64,000 bases of DNA, from NCBI RefSeq assembly GCF_002197665.1, contig NZ_NBBJ01000003.1, positions 372,001-436,000 on the forward strand. The letters run 5' to 3'. The notes below the pieces were generated by a model. It did no database searches, was not told the origin of the DNA, and saw only the letters and a list, made by a program, of their open reading frames with translations. Positions 11,426 through 20,066 of the stretch are shown in pieces (within the stretch, counting starts at the first letter, position 1; each line of letters opens with the position of its first letter). The DNA comes from Sphingomonas mucosissima. Lineage in GTDB: Bacteria; Pseudomonadota; Alphaproteobacteria; Sphingomonadales; Sphingomonadaceae. The translations under genes and the position numbers were made by a program.

Positions 11426-11436
11426 ACGAACTTCGT
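11426..11436. promoter_or_regulatory. Palindrome between marR and paoA, possible MarR operator
   Basis: ACGAA-C-TTCGT is a perfect 11-bp palindrome 46-56 bases upstream of the paoA ATG and just past the marR stop. This is where a MarR dimer could control the oxidoreductase operon. The arms are short; this is inferred from position only. Confidence 0.35.
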
Positions 11437-11441
11437 ACTAT

Positions 11442-11873
11442 TCAAGCGTCGTCGTTTGCGACCTTGGCCATCATCGCAATCATCTGCCGCCGCTCCTCGG
11501 CGTCGAGTGGCGCGAGCATGCGGCGATGAAGCTCGCCGTACATCGCCTGCAGCGCGGCGACCCTGCCCTCCCCGGCGGGGGTCAGGTGAAGCGCCACCGC
11601 GCGTCGGTCCGCCTCCGGCCGCTGCCGGCGCAGCAGCTCGCGCTTCACCAGCCGGTCGGTAGCGGAGGAGACGGTGGTGTTGGCCACCCCCAGGTAACGC
11701 GCGATGTCAGTCGGCCCGCAGCCGTCGTTCTTCGCGACGTAGGACAGGATCTGCTTGTCGAGTTCGTTCAGCGGCTTTTCCGGCCCGAGCGCTTCCGCCA
11801 GCTTGTAGCGGCGCGCGAACAGGTCGAACGCAGCGCCAAGCGCGGCTAGTTCCTCGTCGGTCGGCATCGTCAT
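11442..11873 (-). CDS. MarR family transcriptional regulator
   Basis: A 143-residue winged-helix regulator. MarR dimers usually repress nearby genes and release DNA on binding small phenolic or aromatic ligands. The helix-turn-helix is visible at about residues 55-85 (GPTDIARYLGVANTTVSSAT, then DRLVKRELL). The wing is RRQRPEADRRAVALHLT. It is co-oriented with the paoABC-like operon 61 bp downstream and is its obvious candidate regulator, which would fit aldehyde or aromatic sensing. The ATG at 11873 is taken; a second ATG lies two codons in. Confidence 0.9.
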   Translation of the reverse strand: MTMPTDEELAALGAAFDLFARRYKLAEALGPEKPLNELDKQILSYVAKNDGCGPTDIARYLGVANTTVSSATDRLVKRELLRRQRPEADRRAVALHLTPAGEGRVAALQAMYGELHRRMLAPLDAEERRQMIAMMAKVANDDA

Positions 11874-11959
11874 GGCGACCGCTTAAACGCACCAGATGCG
11901 ATTTTGCGAGTCGCATCGCAGCAGATCGCATCATGCCGCGCCGATCCGCTGCATTCGGC

Positions 11960-13402
11960 TCAGCCGGCGGGCGCCGCCGTCCCCCCGGTCTGCCATCCGC
12001 CGCCCAATGCACGGAACACATCGATCTGGGCACGCGCGATCTGCGCGTCCGCCAGCGCGAGCGCCGCTTCCGCATCGGCAAAGGTGCGTTCGGTATCGAG
12101 CTGCGACAGGCTGTCGATCTGCCCCTCGCGGCGCTGCGCGCGGGTGATCCGCGCCGCCCGCTCCGCCGCCTCGCGCGCCTGGCCCAGCGCCGCGCGCCGC
12201 TCGATTGCCTGCTTGTAATTGGAGAGCGCCGTCTCCGTTTCTTCCAGCGCGGTCAGCACCGTTCCGTCGAAGGTGGCGAGCGCGGCCTGCGTATCCGCTT
12301 CCGCCTCGGCGATGCGGGCGCGGGCGCGGCCCTGATTGAGGTTCCAATTCAACAGCGGCCCGATCAGCCAGTTGAGCGGCCCGCCGCCGAACAGATTGCC
12401 AAGCCCCGTGCTGGTCTGGCCGATCGATCCGCCCAGCGTGATGCGGGGATAGAGATCCGCCGCCGCCACACCGATGCGCGCGGTGGCCGCGGCGAGCCGC
12501 CGCTCTGCCGCGCGCACATCCGGCCGGCGCGCTAGCAGCCCGGCCCCGTCGCCGACCGGGATCGGCCGGTCGAGCCGAAGCATCCGGTCGCGCTGCGCCG
12601 CGATCGGCGGCAGTTCCTGCGGGGCGCGCCCCGTCAGCGTCGCCAGCCGGAACAGCGCCGCCTGCCGCTCGGCGGCGATCGTCGGCACGTCGGCGCGCCG
12701 CTGGTCGCGCAGCGCCGCGATCCGCGTCGCGTCGAGCGGCGTCGTCATGCCTACCGCCACGCGCCGCTCGGTCACGCGCAGCGACTGGTCGAGCAAGGCG
12801 ACGATCCGTTCCGCCACTGCCAGCCGCTCGGCCGCCGATGCCGCATCGGCATAGGCACGCGTCGTCTCGGCGACGACCGACACCCGCACCGCATCGGCAT
12901 CTGCCTCCGCCGCGCCGACGTCGCCGCGCGCCGCCTCCACGTTGCGGCTGACGCGGCCGAACAGGTCGACCTCATAAGAGACGTCCAGCCCGCCATCGAT
13001 CAGCCAGCTTTCGCTGTCGATCCCAGGTGCGCGCTGCACCTGGGAAAAGCGGTTGTAGGTCGCACTGGCGCCGACATTCGCCTGCGGCAGGCGATCGTTG
13101 CGCACCTCGCGCAGCGCCGCGCGTGCCCGGGCGAGCCGCGCGACTGCGACACGCACGTCGGTGTTCGCCGCGAGCGCGTCGGTGATCAGGCCGTCGAGCA
13201 CCGGATCCTGATACAGTCGCCACCAATCCTCCGCTGGCGCGGCGGTCGAGACGGCCGGGCTGGTCGACACGAACGGCGCGGCGGCCGTGGTCGGCGTGGC
13301 GGGTCCGGCATAATCCGGCCCGGTCGCGCAGGCCGCCAGCGTCAGCGCGGACGCAGCTACCATCAACTTGGTGAAGTGCATGAGCATCGTTTCGCTCCTC
13401 AT
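11960..13402 (-). CDS. RND efflux outer membrane lipoprotein (NodT/OprM family)
   Basis: The outer membrane channel of a tripartite drug efflux system, 480 residues. The signal peptide ends in a lipobox (LTLAAC) with the lipidated Cys at about residue 25; ATGPDYAGP then matches the family N-terminus. Two OEP repeats form the TolC-like barrel and helical barrel (for example ARYRARAALREV and TLGGSIGQTSTGLGNLFGGG). The start at 13402 overlaps the pump stop (ATGA), showing coupling. An ATG five codons in gives a shorter signal peptide and may be the real start. It is the last gene of the adaptor-pump-channel operon. Confidence 0.93.
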   Translation of the reverse strand: MRSETMLMHFTKLMVAASALTLAACATGPDYAGPATPTTAAAPFVSTSPAVSTAAPAEDWWRLYQDPVLDGLITDALAANTDVRVAVARLARARAALREVRNDRLPQANVGASATYNRFSQVQRAPGIDSESWLIDGGLDVSYEVDLFGRVSRNVEAARGDVGAAEADADAVRVSVVAETTRAYADAASAAERLAVAERIVALLDQSLRVTERRVAVGMTTPLDATRIAALRDQRRADVPTIAAERQAALFRLATLTGRAPQELPPIAAQRDRMLRLDRPIPVGDGAGLLARRPDVRAAERRLAAATARIGVAAADLYPRITLGGSIGQTSTGLGNLFGGGPLNWLIGPLLNWNLNQGRARARIAEAEADTQAALATFDGTVLTALEETETALSNYKQAIERRAALGQAREAAERAARITRAQRREGQIDSLSQLDTERTFADAEAALALADAQIARAQIDVFRALGGGWQTGGTAAPAG

Positions 13403-16400
13403 TCGGCCGGCTGCAGCGCGGGGTCGGCGTCGGCCGCGGGGCGGCGACGGCCGCGCCCGATCCGCTCCGCCAGCCCGCGGCAGACGACGTAGAAAGTGGG
13501 GGTGAAGATCAGGCCGAAGCCGGTGACGCCGATCATCCCGAAGAACACCGCCGTGCCCAGCGCCTGGCGAAGCTCCGCGCCAGCGCCGGTGGCGATCAGC
13601 AGCGGCACTGCGCCCAGAATGAAGGCGAAGCTCGTCATCAGGATCGGGCGAAGCCGGTCCTGCGCCGCGCGCACCGCCGCCTCGATCGGCGACAGGCCCT
13701 CCTGCTCCTCGGCCTGCTTGGCGAACTCGACCACCAGGATCGCGTTCTTGGCGGCAAGCGCGATCAGCACCACCAGCCCGATCTGCGTCAGCACATTATT
13801 GTCCATGCCGCGCAGGTTCACGCCGATCATCGCCGCAAGCAGGCACATCGGCACGATCAGGATGATCGACAGCGGCAGGAACAGGCTCTCATATTGCGCC
13901 GCCAGCACCAGGAAGACGAACACCACCGCCAGAGCGAAGACGATCCCCGCCGTGCTGCCCGCCGCCTTTTCCTGGAAGGCGATGCCGGTCCATTCGGTGC
14001 CATAGCCCTTGGGCAGAGTTTCGGCGGCGAGCTTCTCCATCGCTACCAGCGACGCGCCGGAGGAATAGCCGGGGGCGGTGTCGCCATCCACCTCGACCGC
14101 CGGGAAGAGGTTGTAGCGCGTGACGCGATATGGCCCGGTCTTGTCCTCGAAATTGGCGACCGATCCGATCGGCACCATGCTGCCGGCGTTCGATCGCGTC
14201 TTGAGGTTGGCGATATCGGCCGGGGTCGAGCGGAACGGTGCGTCGGCCTGCGCGGTCACGCGGTAGGTGCGGCCGAGCAGGTTGAAGTCGTTCACGAACG
14301 CGCTGCCGAGATAGACCTGCAGCGCCTCGAACACGCGTTCCGGCGGAACGCCCAGCATGTCGGCCTTGGCACGATCGATATCGGCAAAGATGCGCGGCGT
14401 GGCGGTGTCGAAGAAGGTGAAGACCTGCGCCAGGCCTTCCGTCTCGTTCGCCTTCGCGATCAGCTTCTGGGTCTCCTCGCCCAGCTTCTGATACCCCGCG
14501 CCCTCGCGATCCTGCACGATCAGGCGATAGCCGCCGGCCGAGCCGATGCCCTGGATCAGCGGCGGCGGGATGACGAGGATCCGCGCCTCGTCGATATCCG
14601 CGGTCGCCTTGCGCGCCTCGTCCATCAGCCCGGCAAAGGTGACGCCGAGCTCGGCGCGCTCCTCGAAGGACTTCAAGGGCACGTAGGCCGCGGCGGTGTT
14701 GGGCGCGAGCGTCTGCGACGGGCCGTCGAAGCCCGCGAGCATGACGACGCCCTTCACTCCGGCGAGCGGCAGGATGCGCTTCGCCACCTTCTGCACCACC
14801 GCATCGGTCCGCTCGACCGAGGCGCCGGCGGGCAGCTGCACGACGGTGAGGAAATAGCCTTGGTCCTGCGCCGGGATGAACCCGGTCGGGGTCGCCCAGA
14901 ACACCGCGCCGGTGGCGGCGATGAGGCCTGCATAGGTCAGCATCATCCGCTTGGGCCGGCGCACCAGCCGGTCGGTGAGCCGCGCGTAGCGATCGCTCAT
15001 CCGCTCGAACCCGCGGTTGAACCAGCCGCCGGCGCGGGCGAGCGCACGGGTCACGCGGTTGCCGTGGCCTTCCGCCTCATGCCCCTTGAGCAGGATCGCA
15101 GCGAGCGCCGGCGAGAGCGTCAGCGACACGATCAGCGAGATGATCGTCGCGGTCGCGATGGTGACGGCGAACTGCTGATAGAAGGCGCCCGACATGCCGG
15201 TGAGGAACAGCGTCGGCACGAACACCGCGCACAGGACCAGCACGATCGCGACCAGCGCGCCCGATACTTCGTCCATCGACGTGCGCGCCGCCTCCAGCGG
15301 CGTCAGCCCATTGGCAAGGTTGCGCTCGACATTCTCGACCACCACGATCGCGTCATCGACGACGATGCCGATCGCGAGCACCAGGCCGAACAGCGACAGC
15401 GTGTTGAGCGAATAGCCGAACGCCGCCAGCACCGCGAACGTGCCGACCAGCGACACCGGGATCGCCACGATCGGGATGATCGCCGCGCGCCATTTCTGCA
15501 GGAACACCAGGATGACGAGGACGACGAGGATCATCGCCTCGAACAAGGTATCGATCACCGCGTCCACCGATTGCGCGATGAATTCGGTCGGGTTGTAGAT
15601 CACGCGATATTCCAGGCCCTTGGGGAAGGACTTGGCCATCGCCTCCATCTCGGCTTCCACCTTTTCGGCGGCGGCGAGCGCGTTGGTGCCCGGGCGCTGG
15701 AACACCGCCGCGATGACGGTCGGCTGGCCCGAGAGGTAGGTGTTCGAATTATAGTCCTGCGCGCCAAGCTCGACGCGGGCGACATCGCGCACGCGCACCT
15801 GATGGCCATCGGCATCGGTGCGCACGATCACGTCGGCGAATTGCGCCGGATCGACGAGCCGCCCTTGCGTCTCGACGCTGAGCTGGAAGGCGTTGCCCTG
15901 CGCATAAGGTGGCTGGCCGAGCGTACCCGCGGCGACCTGAACGTTCTGGGCCCGGAGTGCCGAGACGATGTCGCCGGCGGTCAGGTTCAGCGCAGCGGCA
16001 CGGCCCGGATCGATCCACACCCGCATGGCGTAATCGCGGCTGCCGAACAGGCGCACATCGCCGACGCCGTCGATGCGCGCCAGCCGGTCGCGCACCTGCG
16101 TCAGCGCGTAATTGGAGATGTAGCCGCGATCGAGCGACCCGTCCGGGGAGATGAGGTTCACCACCATCAGGAAGTCGGGCGAGGTCTTGCGCGTGACGAC
16201 GCCCAGCCGCTGCACCTCCTCCGGCAGCCGCGGCACGGCGACCGCGACGCGGTTCTGCACCAGCACCTGCGCGGCATCGAGGTCAGTGCCGATCTTGAAG
16301 GTGACGGTGATGGTAACCACGCCGTCGCCGGTCGACTGGCTCGACTGGTACAGCATGTTGTCGACGCCGTTGATTTCCTGCTCGATCGGCGCGGCGACCG

Positions 16401-16584
16401 TCTCAGCGACGGTCTCGGCGGACGCGCCGGGATAGGTCGCCGTCACCGTCACGGTCGGCGGCACGATGTCGGGATATTGCGCGACTGGCAGTTGCCAATA
16501 AGCGATCGCGCCGATGATGGTGATGATCACCGCGATGACGCCCGCGAAGATCGGGCGGGTGATGAAGAAGCGCGACATGCGCAT
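13399..16584 (-). CDS. RND multidrug efflux pump, HAE1 family (AcrB/MexB-like)
   Basis: The inner membrane proton-driven pump, 1061 residues, the usual length for the HAE1 family. The first membrane helix is preceded by MSRFFITRPIFAGV, the standard AcrB-type start. The proton-relay aspartate pair is present in helix 4 (GIVVDDAIVVVENVER). Two large periplasmic porter/docking loops and twelve membrane helices can be followed, including the second-half QIGLVVLIALAAKNAILVVE. It exports hydrophobic drugs, dyes or aromatic solvents with the adaptor (upstream) and NodT channel (downstream). A 155-bp gap separates it from the adaptor gene. Confidence 0.96.
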   Translation of the reverse strand: MRMSRFFITRPIFAGVIAVIITIIGAIAYWQLPVAQYPDIVPPTVTVTATYPGASAETVAETVAAPIEQEINGVDNMLYQSSQSTGDGVVTITVTFKIGTDLDAAQVLVQNRVAVAVPRLPEEVQRLGVVTRKTSPDFLMVVNLISPDGSLDRGYISNYALTQVRDRLARIDGVGDVRLFGSRDYAMRVWIDPGRAAALNLTAGDIVSALRAQNVQVAAGTLGQPPYAQGNAFQLSVETQGRLVDPAQFADVIVRTDADGHQVRVRDVARVELGAQDYNSNTYLSGQPTVIAAVFQRPGTNALAAAEKVEAEMEAMAKSFPKGLEYRVIYNPTEFIAQSVDAVIDTLFEAMILVVLVILVFLQKWRAAIIPIVAIPVSLVGTFAVLAAFGYSLNTLSLFGLVLAIGIVVDDAIVVVENVERNLANGLTPLEAARTSMDEVSGALVAIVLVLCAVFVPTLFLTGMSGAFYQQFAVTIATATIISLIVSLTLSPALAAILLKGHEAEGHGNRVTRALARAGGWFNRGFERMSDRYARLTDRLVRRPKRMMLTYAGLIAATGAVFWATPTGFIPAQDQGYFLTVVQLPAGASVERTDAVVQKVAKRILPLAGVKGVVMLAGFDGPSQTLAPNTAAAYVPLKSFEERAELGVTFAGLMDEARKATADIDEARILVIPPPLIQGIGSAGGYRLIVQDREGAGYQKLGEETQKLIAKANETEGLAQVFTFFDTATPRIFADIDRAKADMLGVPPERVFEALQVYLGSAFVNDFNLLGRTYRVTAQADAPFRSTPADIANLKTRSNAGSMVPIGSVANFEDKTGPYRVTRYNLFPAVEVDGDTAPGYSSGASLVAMEKLAAETLPKGYGTEWTGIAFQEKAAGSTAGIVFALAVVFVFLVLAAQYESLFLPLSIILIVPMCLLAAMIGVNLRGMDNNVLTQIGLVVLIALAAKNAILVVEFAKQAEEQEGLSPIEAAVRAAQDRLRPILMTSFAFILGAVPLLIATGAGAELRQALGTAVFFGMIGVTGFGLIFTPTFYVVCRGLAERIGRGRRRPAADADPALQPAE

Positions 16585-16739
16585 GGCAGGCTCCCCGGAA
16601 ACGAGGATGGAAGGGATCGGCCCGCGACGGGGCCGAGCTAGATCATTGCTCCGTTCGTCCCAAGCCTCGTCGAGGGACGTCCCTCATGCGGCACGCCGGG
16701 TGTCTCGACGTTGCTCGATACGAACGGTCGGGTTCGGCT

Positions 16740-18002
16740 CTACCGCGCCGCAAACGTCGCCTGGCCGGCCAGTGCATTCGCTCCGATGCTGCCGGCGGAG
16801 GCCGCCTCGCGCGTCGGTGCGATCCGGCCGGCGCGCACCTGAACCTTGGTGCCCGGAATCGCCATCTGCGTGCCGCTGATGACGACTCGGTCAGTGGCGG
16901 CGATGCCGCTGCGCACCACGCGCAGGCCATCCACCACCGGCCCCAGCTGCACCGCCTTGGCGGCGACCATGCCGTCACGGCTGACGGTCAGCAGCGTCTT
17001 GCGTGCCTGGTCGGTCTGCATCGCGGCGTCCGGCACCAGCAGCGCCGGGGTGGCACCGCCGCTCGCCAGCCGCATGTTGCCGAACATGCCCGGCGTCAGG
17101 AAGAAGTCTGGGTTGTTCAGCACGGCGCGTCCGCGGATCGTCCCCGATCGCGGATCGAGCCCATTGTCAGTGAAGTCGAGCCGTCCGCTCCAGCGGAAAT
17201 CGCCTTCGTCCTGCAGCTTGATCTCCACGTCGGACGGCGGGGTACCCGCGGCCTGCGCGCGCTTGGTCTTGAGGAACAGCGCTTCCGAGCCATCGAAGGT
17301 GAAGTAGATCGGGTCGAGCGCGTTGATCGTCGTCAGCAGCGTGCCGTTGGTATCTCCCCCGGCAACGAGATTACCCGGATCGATCTTGCGGTCCGACACG
17401 CGGCCGCTGATCGGCGCGCGCACCTGCGTGAACTCGACGTCCAGAGCGCGGGCCCGGACGCGCGCCTCCGCGCCGGCAAGCGCGGCATTGGCGGCGCGGA
17501 GGCGCGCGGTCAGCTGATCGATGTCGCTCTTCGACACCGCCTCGTCCGCCACCAGCCGCTGCGCACGATCGAGGTTGGCGCGCGCCAGCTCCACATCGCT
17601 GCGCGCGCTGATCAGCCCGGCGCGCGCCTCGGCCAGCGCGGCGGTGAACGGCCGCTGATCGAGCGTGAAGAGCAATTGCCCCTTTCGCACGATCGCGCCG
17701 TCGGTGAAGTGGACCGCGGTGATCGCGCCGGAAACACGCGGGCGCACCTCCACCGACTTGCTGGCCTCGAACCGGCCGACATAGCTGTCCCATTCAGTAA
17801 CCGGGCGCACAAGTGGCGCGGCCACCGTCACCATCGGCGGCGGCGGGGCGGCGATCGCCGGCTGCTCACGGTTCAGCGCCGCCGTACCTGCCAGCGCGAG
17901 CAGCACGGGCCCGCCAACAAGCGCGACCGTGCGCCAATTTCGCTTCTTCGGTTCGGCCATGGCCGGCTCCGGCGCGACCTCGATCTTGCTATGCATGTTC
18001 AT
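16740..18002 (-). CDS. RND efflux periplasmic adaptor subunit (MFP)
   Basis: The membrane-fusion adaptor (420 residues) links pump and channel. After a short cytoplasmic lead there is one N-terminal membrane anchor (VALVGGPVLLALAGTAAL). A lipoyl/barrel-sandwich half follows (VEVRPRVSGAITAVHF and DGAIVRKGQLLFTLD), then an alpha-helical hairpin (residues about 120-190), then beta-barrel and membrane-proximal domains. The start at 18002 was chosen because an AAGG lies upstream and the sequence beyond it (an in-frame extension to 18188) has no adaptor character. It is the first gene of the efflux operon. The likely promoter is about 375 bases upstream, giving an unusually long leader. Confidence 0.93.
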   Translation of the reverse strand: MNMHSKIEVAPEPAMAEPKKRNWRTVALVGGPVLLALAGTAALNREQPAIAAPPPPMVTVAAPLVRPVTEWDSYVGRFEASKSVEVRPRVSGAITAVHFTDGAIVRKGQLLFTLDQRPFTAALAEARAGLISARSDVELARANLDRAQRLVADEAVSKSDIDQLTARLRAANAALAGAEARVRARALDVEFTQVRAPISGRVSDRKIDPGNLVAGGDTNGTLLTTINALDPIYFTFDGSEALFLKTKRAQAAGTPPSDVEIKLQDEGDFRWSGRLDFTDNGLDPRSGTIRGRAVLNNPDFFLTPGMFGNMRLASGGATPALLVPDAAMQTDQARKTLLTVSRDGMVAAKAVQLGPVVDGLRVVRSGIAATDRVVISGTQMAIPGTKVQVRAGRIAPTREAASAGSIGANALAGQATFAAR

Positions 18003-18375
18003 GCCCGCTGCGCCTTGTTTGATGTGATCGCACGGCCGCTGGCGAGGATGATCACCGGCCATACGAGTGGCGACGGCCGACTGTTGGTGACTTGATCGGT
18101 CGACGCCGTCTGACGAACGGCACTGGGCTCGCCGAAAGCGAAATAGCGCATAAGAACCCCTATTTCCTGGTACGGCGCGCGCCACCACCCCGTCAGCAAC
18201 CCGGATGAGCAGCTGGAGCGCGCACGAGCGATCACCACCGCGCGGCCGCGCGATCGACGATCAAAGAATGGAAAGATATGGAAACCGCCTCGGATTAGGT
18301 CCCGGGGGTTCCTCCAACAGAACAAGGAAGCATCGCAGCAACCTTTCCCATGAGCACCAAAGCGGCGCCCTTTCG

Positions 18376-18389
18376 ATACCACATGGTAT
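18376..18389. promoter_or_regulatory. Palindromic operator, proximal copy (ATACCA-N2-TGGTAT)
   Basis: A perfect 14-bp palindrome with spacer CA. It covers the predicted -10 element of the leftward efflux promoter, so a bound repressor would block RNA polymerase. Its arms are identical to those of the copy at 18425-18438. Confidence 0.65.
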
Positions 18390-18413
18390 AGAAGTCGTGC
18401 TGCGCCGCGTCAA
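18385..18413 (-). promoter_or_regulatory. Predicted sigma-70 promoter of the efflux operon
   Basis: On the minus strand TTGACG (18413-18408), a 17-base spacer, and TATACC (18390-18385) form a good housekeeping promoter. It reads toward the adaptor gene and lies between, and partly within, two identical-arm palindromes. Confidence 0.5.
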
Positions 18414-18424
18414 CCTCATTTTCT

Positions 18425-18438
18425 ATACCAAATGGTAT
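18425..18438. promoter_or_regulatory. Palindromic operator, distal copy (ATACCA-N2-TGGTAT)
   Basis: A second perfect 14-bp palindrome with spacer AA, 49 bp from the first and 11 bp upstream of the predicted -35. The arrangement suggests two repressor dimers bracketing the efflux promoter. The size and symmetry fit a TetR/AcrR-type protein (inference). Confidence 0.65.
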
Positions 18439-18755
18439 TTTATTCAGGCGGCGACATCAAGACACTGGTTTTGAGGCGCTCAAGCGGTGCGAGCTGGGCC
18501 CGATCGAGCTTCGTCCCTACGTCCTCAAGAATGCCATAGCGGCTCAAGGTGCCAGGCGCCTTCGGTACGGCGACGCGATCGTCCCCGCTCCCCAGCCGGA
18601 TAGGGACGTCGATCAGCGCGGCAAGCCCGCTCATACAGAGCAATTCTGGAAAACATCATCACGAGGAGCAACCGCGTGGCCTTGCGCGCCTGTACGGATG
18701 GCCCGTGAACATGACTGCTGAGGCACTTCCCGTAAGGTTCGGCAGTAAACTGTGG

Positions 18756-19112
18756 CTACGAGCCACTCAGAGCGCGTTTGGCGTCGAAGATCGCATCAGC
18801 CGCTTTGCCACTGACCCGCTGAGTATCCTTGTCGAACTGGGCGGCAATAGCAGGCGTCGTCAAGCCATCCAGTCCTTCGCGGAACATCTGCTGAAACTCA
18901 GCGCGGTTATCAGCCTTGGCAAAGGTTCGTGCGCGGTACTCCGCGATCGCTGCTTCCACCTTTAACCGATCGCGTGGTCCCACATCCCCCTTTGCATCGC
19001 TGAAAGTGCGTTCGAACGCTTCTTGGCTGCTGCCGTCGATCACGGTGGGACCGTCTTGGCTGGAGCAGGCGGCCAGCATCAAGGCAGGAAGGACGAGCGA
19101 AATGCGGATCAT
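18756..19112 (-). CDS. Small lipoprotein, function unknown
   Basis: A 118-residue predicted lipoprotein. The signal peptide MIRISLVLPALMLAAC has a clear lipobox with Cys at residue 16. The mature part is mostly helical and charged (TVIDGSSQEAFERTFSD, later AIFDAKRALSGS) and resembles small lipoproteins of the DUF6694 kind, but I cannot confirm this by eye. There is no catalytic motif. It lies 123 bp downstream of the stress-type protein gene, separated from it by a strong terminator, so it has its own promoter or depends on read-through. Confidence 0.75.
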   Translation of the reverse strand: MIRISLVLPALMLAACSSQDGPTVIDGSSQEAFERTFSDAKGDVGPRDRLKVEAAIAEYRARTFAKADNRAEFQQMFREGLDGLTTPAIAAQFDKDTQRVSGKAADAIFDAKRALSGS

Positions 19113-19201
19113 CTTACACCCGTGCGAAAGATGTCGAGCGGCGTGGGTCCGCCAACACGAGAAAGTGCCACGGCGGCTTACAATCGGCTTGGCCGATTGG
19201 G

Positions 19202-19229
19202 AAAAGCCGGGAGCATTGCTGCTCCCGGC
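19202..19229 (-). terminator. Rho-independent terminator after stress-type protein gene
   Basis: A perfect 9-bp stem (19206-19214 and 19221-19229, GCCGGGAGC/GCTCCCGGC) has a 6-base loop. On the minus strand it is followed by TTTT. It sits 6 bases past the stop of the gene at 19236. Confidence 0.8.
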
Positions 19230-19235
19230 CGTTCA

Positions 19236-20066
19236 TTACAGTGCGCTTGTCCGCGCACGGGACGCAGAGTGGCCACCCAGGCGGTACATCGTCTCGCGAA
19301 TACGCTCGGCGTCTGCCCCGGTCGTCTGCGCCGTAATCAGCACACCACCATCCTTGAGGTGACCACCGTAATAGGATGCATCTTCGTCATCGATGCCGTG
19401 CTTCTTCAACGCCTCGTTGAAAGTGCCGGCAGCCGCACCGGCAACAGCGCCGATCGCCATCGCCTCAGGAACTGCTGAAGCAGCGATTGCGCCCAACGCG
19501 GCAAGCGGCCCCACTCCTGGGATGGCCAGCGCCAGTACGCCGAGACCAGCGCCAGCAGCGCCGCCGCCGAGAATACCGCGAAGAAGGTTGGTGTGCTCTT
19601 CGTCCGTGACTTCGCCATCACCGCCGCGCGTCGTCATCGTGCCTTTACTCTGCGCGATGACGGAGAGAGCGCTATCGCTCACGCCTTCGCGGCGCAGCTC
19701 GGATACGGCACGCTCGGCATCCGCCTGGCTGTCGAACATCGCCGAGACGGTTCTTGTCTCGCCATGGTCAGAATGGCCCGTCGAAGCCGCGCCCACGGCA
19801 GCTGCCGCACCGCCACCATGACCAGTCACGGCGTTTGCTGCGCGGTCAAGCGGCCCGCGGTTCGGATCGTCGTGGCCGGTAAGGGCGTCGGAAGCGCGGC
19901 CCATGGCGGCGTTCACGCCCCCGCTGCTGCCAGTCACTGTATTTGCTGCGCGATCAAGTGGTCCGCGGTTGGGATCGTCATGCCCATCCAATGCGTCCAC
20001 GGGTCGGTCCAACGGTCCGCGGCCGGCTCCGCCTTGGCCAAAGCTGCCTCTGTCTCGATCGGTCAT
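19236..20066 (-). CDS. General-stress-type protein with N-terminal repeats and glycine-rich segment
   Basis: A 276-residue protein of the YflT/general stress protein 17M kind. Residues about 1-95 are low-complexity and disordered, with three copies of a GPLDR motif and two near-identical GHDDPNRGPLDRAAN units. From about residue 108 there is an alpha/beta domain (VSAMFDSQADAERAVSELRR, GVSDSALSVIAQ). A long Gly/Ala hydrophobic hairpin follows (LGVLALAIPGVGPLAALGAI, then AIGAVAGAAAGTF). The end is a second half-domain (GIDDEDASYYGGHLKDGGVL). The hairpin suggests membrane association; the role is unknown, with stress protection inferred from relatives. AGGAG lies upstream of the ATG at 20066. 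A weak EcfG-like promoter lies further upstream, and a terminator follows the gene. Confidence 0.85.
   Translation of the reverse strand: MTDRDRGSFGQGGAGRGPLDRPVDALDGHDDPNRGPLDRAANTVTGSSGGVNAAMGRASDALTGHDDPNRGPLDRAANAVTGHGGGAAAAVGAASTGHSDHGETRTVSAMFDSQADAERAVSELRREGVSDSALSVIAQSKGTMTTRGGDGEVTDEEHTNLLRGILGGGAAGAGLGVLALAIPGVGPLAALGAIAASAVPEAMAIGAVAGAAAGTFNEALKKHGIDDEDASYYGGHLKDGGVLITAQTTGADAERIRETMYRLGGHSASRARTSAL

Larger units (their letters stand above)
18003..18755. other. Long upstream region of the efflux operon
   Basis: No convincing gene. The region holds two palindromic operators with a promoter between them (18376-18438) and about 370 bp of leader before the adaptor. At 18440-18643 (minus) there is a 67-codon frame with normal codon use and no recognisable family; it may be a gene fragment. 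No TetR or other repressor gene, the usual partner of such operators, is present here. Confidence 0.5.

Noticed and set aside
13894..16641. Very long open frame (915 codons) on the plus strand opposite the RND pump
   Set aside because: Its translation is Arg/His/Asp-rich with no family resemblance and mirrors the GC-rich codon pattern of the pump gene; it is an antisense artefact.
18440..18643. 67-codon minus-strand open frame upstream of the efflux operon
   Set aside because: Codon use looks normal but there is no family match, no good ribosome-binding site and its end lies at the distal operator; not supported well enough to call a gene.
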